From Eubacteriales bacterium (GTDB lineage: Bacteria > Bacillota > Clostridia > Saccharofermentanales > UBA5734), in assembly GCA_028685755.1 (NCBI GenBank), contig JAQUDJ010000005.1, positions 1 through 40,841 on the forward strand: DNA of 40,841 nucleotides, written 5' to 3'. Shown here one piece after another: positions 40,638 to 40,841 of the stretch (positions are counted from its first letter, which is position 1; each line of letters begins with the position of its first letter). The notes beneath the pieces were generated by a model. The model ran no database searches and had not been told where the DNA came from. It worked only from the letters and a program-made list of their open reading frames with translations. The translations under genes were made by a program, and so were the position numbers.

Positions 40638-40841
40638 GTAAAATACTTTATCTTGACTGTTTTTCTGGCATAAGCGGCGATATGTTTTTAGGCGCGATGC
40701 TTGATTTAGGTGTCCCCATTACCGTTGTTGAAAGCGAATTAGCCAAGCTTGGTTTGGGAACCCACTACCACATTCATACTGAGAAAATAGCTAAAAGCGG
40801 CATTGTTGGTACGTCGTTAACTGTTCAGCTAATCCCTGAAC
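40634..40841 (+). CDS. larC: LarC, nickel insertion protein, 5' part
   Basis: The frame opens at ATG 40634 overlapping the larB stop and runs off the window end, giving 69 residues. MSKILYLDCFSGISGDMFLG, then AMLDLGV, is the diagnostic start of LarC (DUF111), which inserts nickel with CTP. In many species it is made from larC1/larC2 by frameshifting, so the frame beyond the window should be checked. With larE and larB it forms a lar operon; the lactate racemase gene larA is not in the window. Confidence 0.93.
   Translation, partial: MSKILYLDCFSGISGDMFLGAMLDLGVPITVVESELAKLGLGTHYHIHTEKIAKSGIVGTSLTVQLIPE

Overview
The window is about 40.8 kb of densely packed bacterial chromosome with moderate GC. 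Shine-Dalgarno sites are strong (AGGAGG type), starts are a mix of ATG, GTG and TTG, and many genes overlap as ATGA. The gene set points to an anaerobic member of the Bacillota, most likely class Clostridia. It includes desulfoferrodoxin, an [FeFe]-hydrogenase-like sensor with DRTGG proteins, ferredoxin-type aldo/keto reductase, YfhO, a PheB-type ACT protein with homoserine dehydrogenase, larEBC nickel-cofactor genes and Gram-positive LexA boxes. I cannot name the genus. No phage, insertion sequence or CRISPR array is visible.

Layout: (1) 3-3119 is a FecBCD/BtuCD-type metal or chelate ABC importer (binding-protein tail, permease, ATPase). Its last gene fuses a P-loop NTPase to a MocA-like nucleotidyltransferase, which suggests molybdenum or tungsten use. 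An AraC-type regulator follows. (2) 4311-6331, minus strand: a sugar isomerase/epimerase and a Gfo/Idh/MocA oxidoreductase. (3) 6525-11103: Fe-S aldo/keto reductase, carboxy(nor)spermidine dehydrogenase and decarboxylase (spermidine from aspartate semialdehyde and putrescine), a cupin, and an SRAP/HMCES-like DNA-repair protein. (4) 11192-16185: YfhO, desulfoferrodoxin, lysA and dCMP deaminase. (5) 16186-17225 is mostly non-coding. It holds a promoter bracketed by two LexA boxes driving a 91-aa membrane protein, and a likely structured RNA of about 250-300 nt. (6) 17226-23000: HD protein, purF, rRNA pseudouridine synthases, an RlmI-like methyltransferase and a left-handed beta-helix protein. 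(7) tRNA-Pro(UGG), then argS, a degenerate M3-peptidase-like protein, an RsmF-like methyltransferase, rdgB and a YfcE-like phosphodiesterase. (8) pheB-like ACT gene and hom, then a 58-aa zinc-ribbon gene on the other strand. (9) 31689-35495: DRTGG / anti-sigma-type kinase / HydS-like protein / DRTGG / PHP / GHKL ATPase. This is a redox or H2 signalling module with no catalytic hydrogenase gene beside it. (10) A membrane protein, Lrp/AsnC, aminotransferase, prfB, then larE, larB and the start of larC.

Most interesting points: the SOS-controlled small membrane protein, which is a candidate damage-induced division inhibitor; the unassigned structured RNA; the stand-alone HydS/DRTGG module, whose kinase gene appears to start at AUC; and the M3-family pseudo-peptidase between argS and an RNA methyltransferase. 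All family assignments come from reading motifs by eye; no database search was run.
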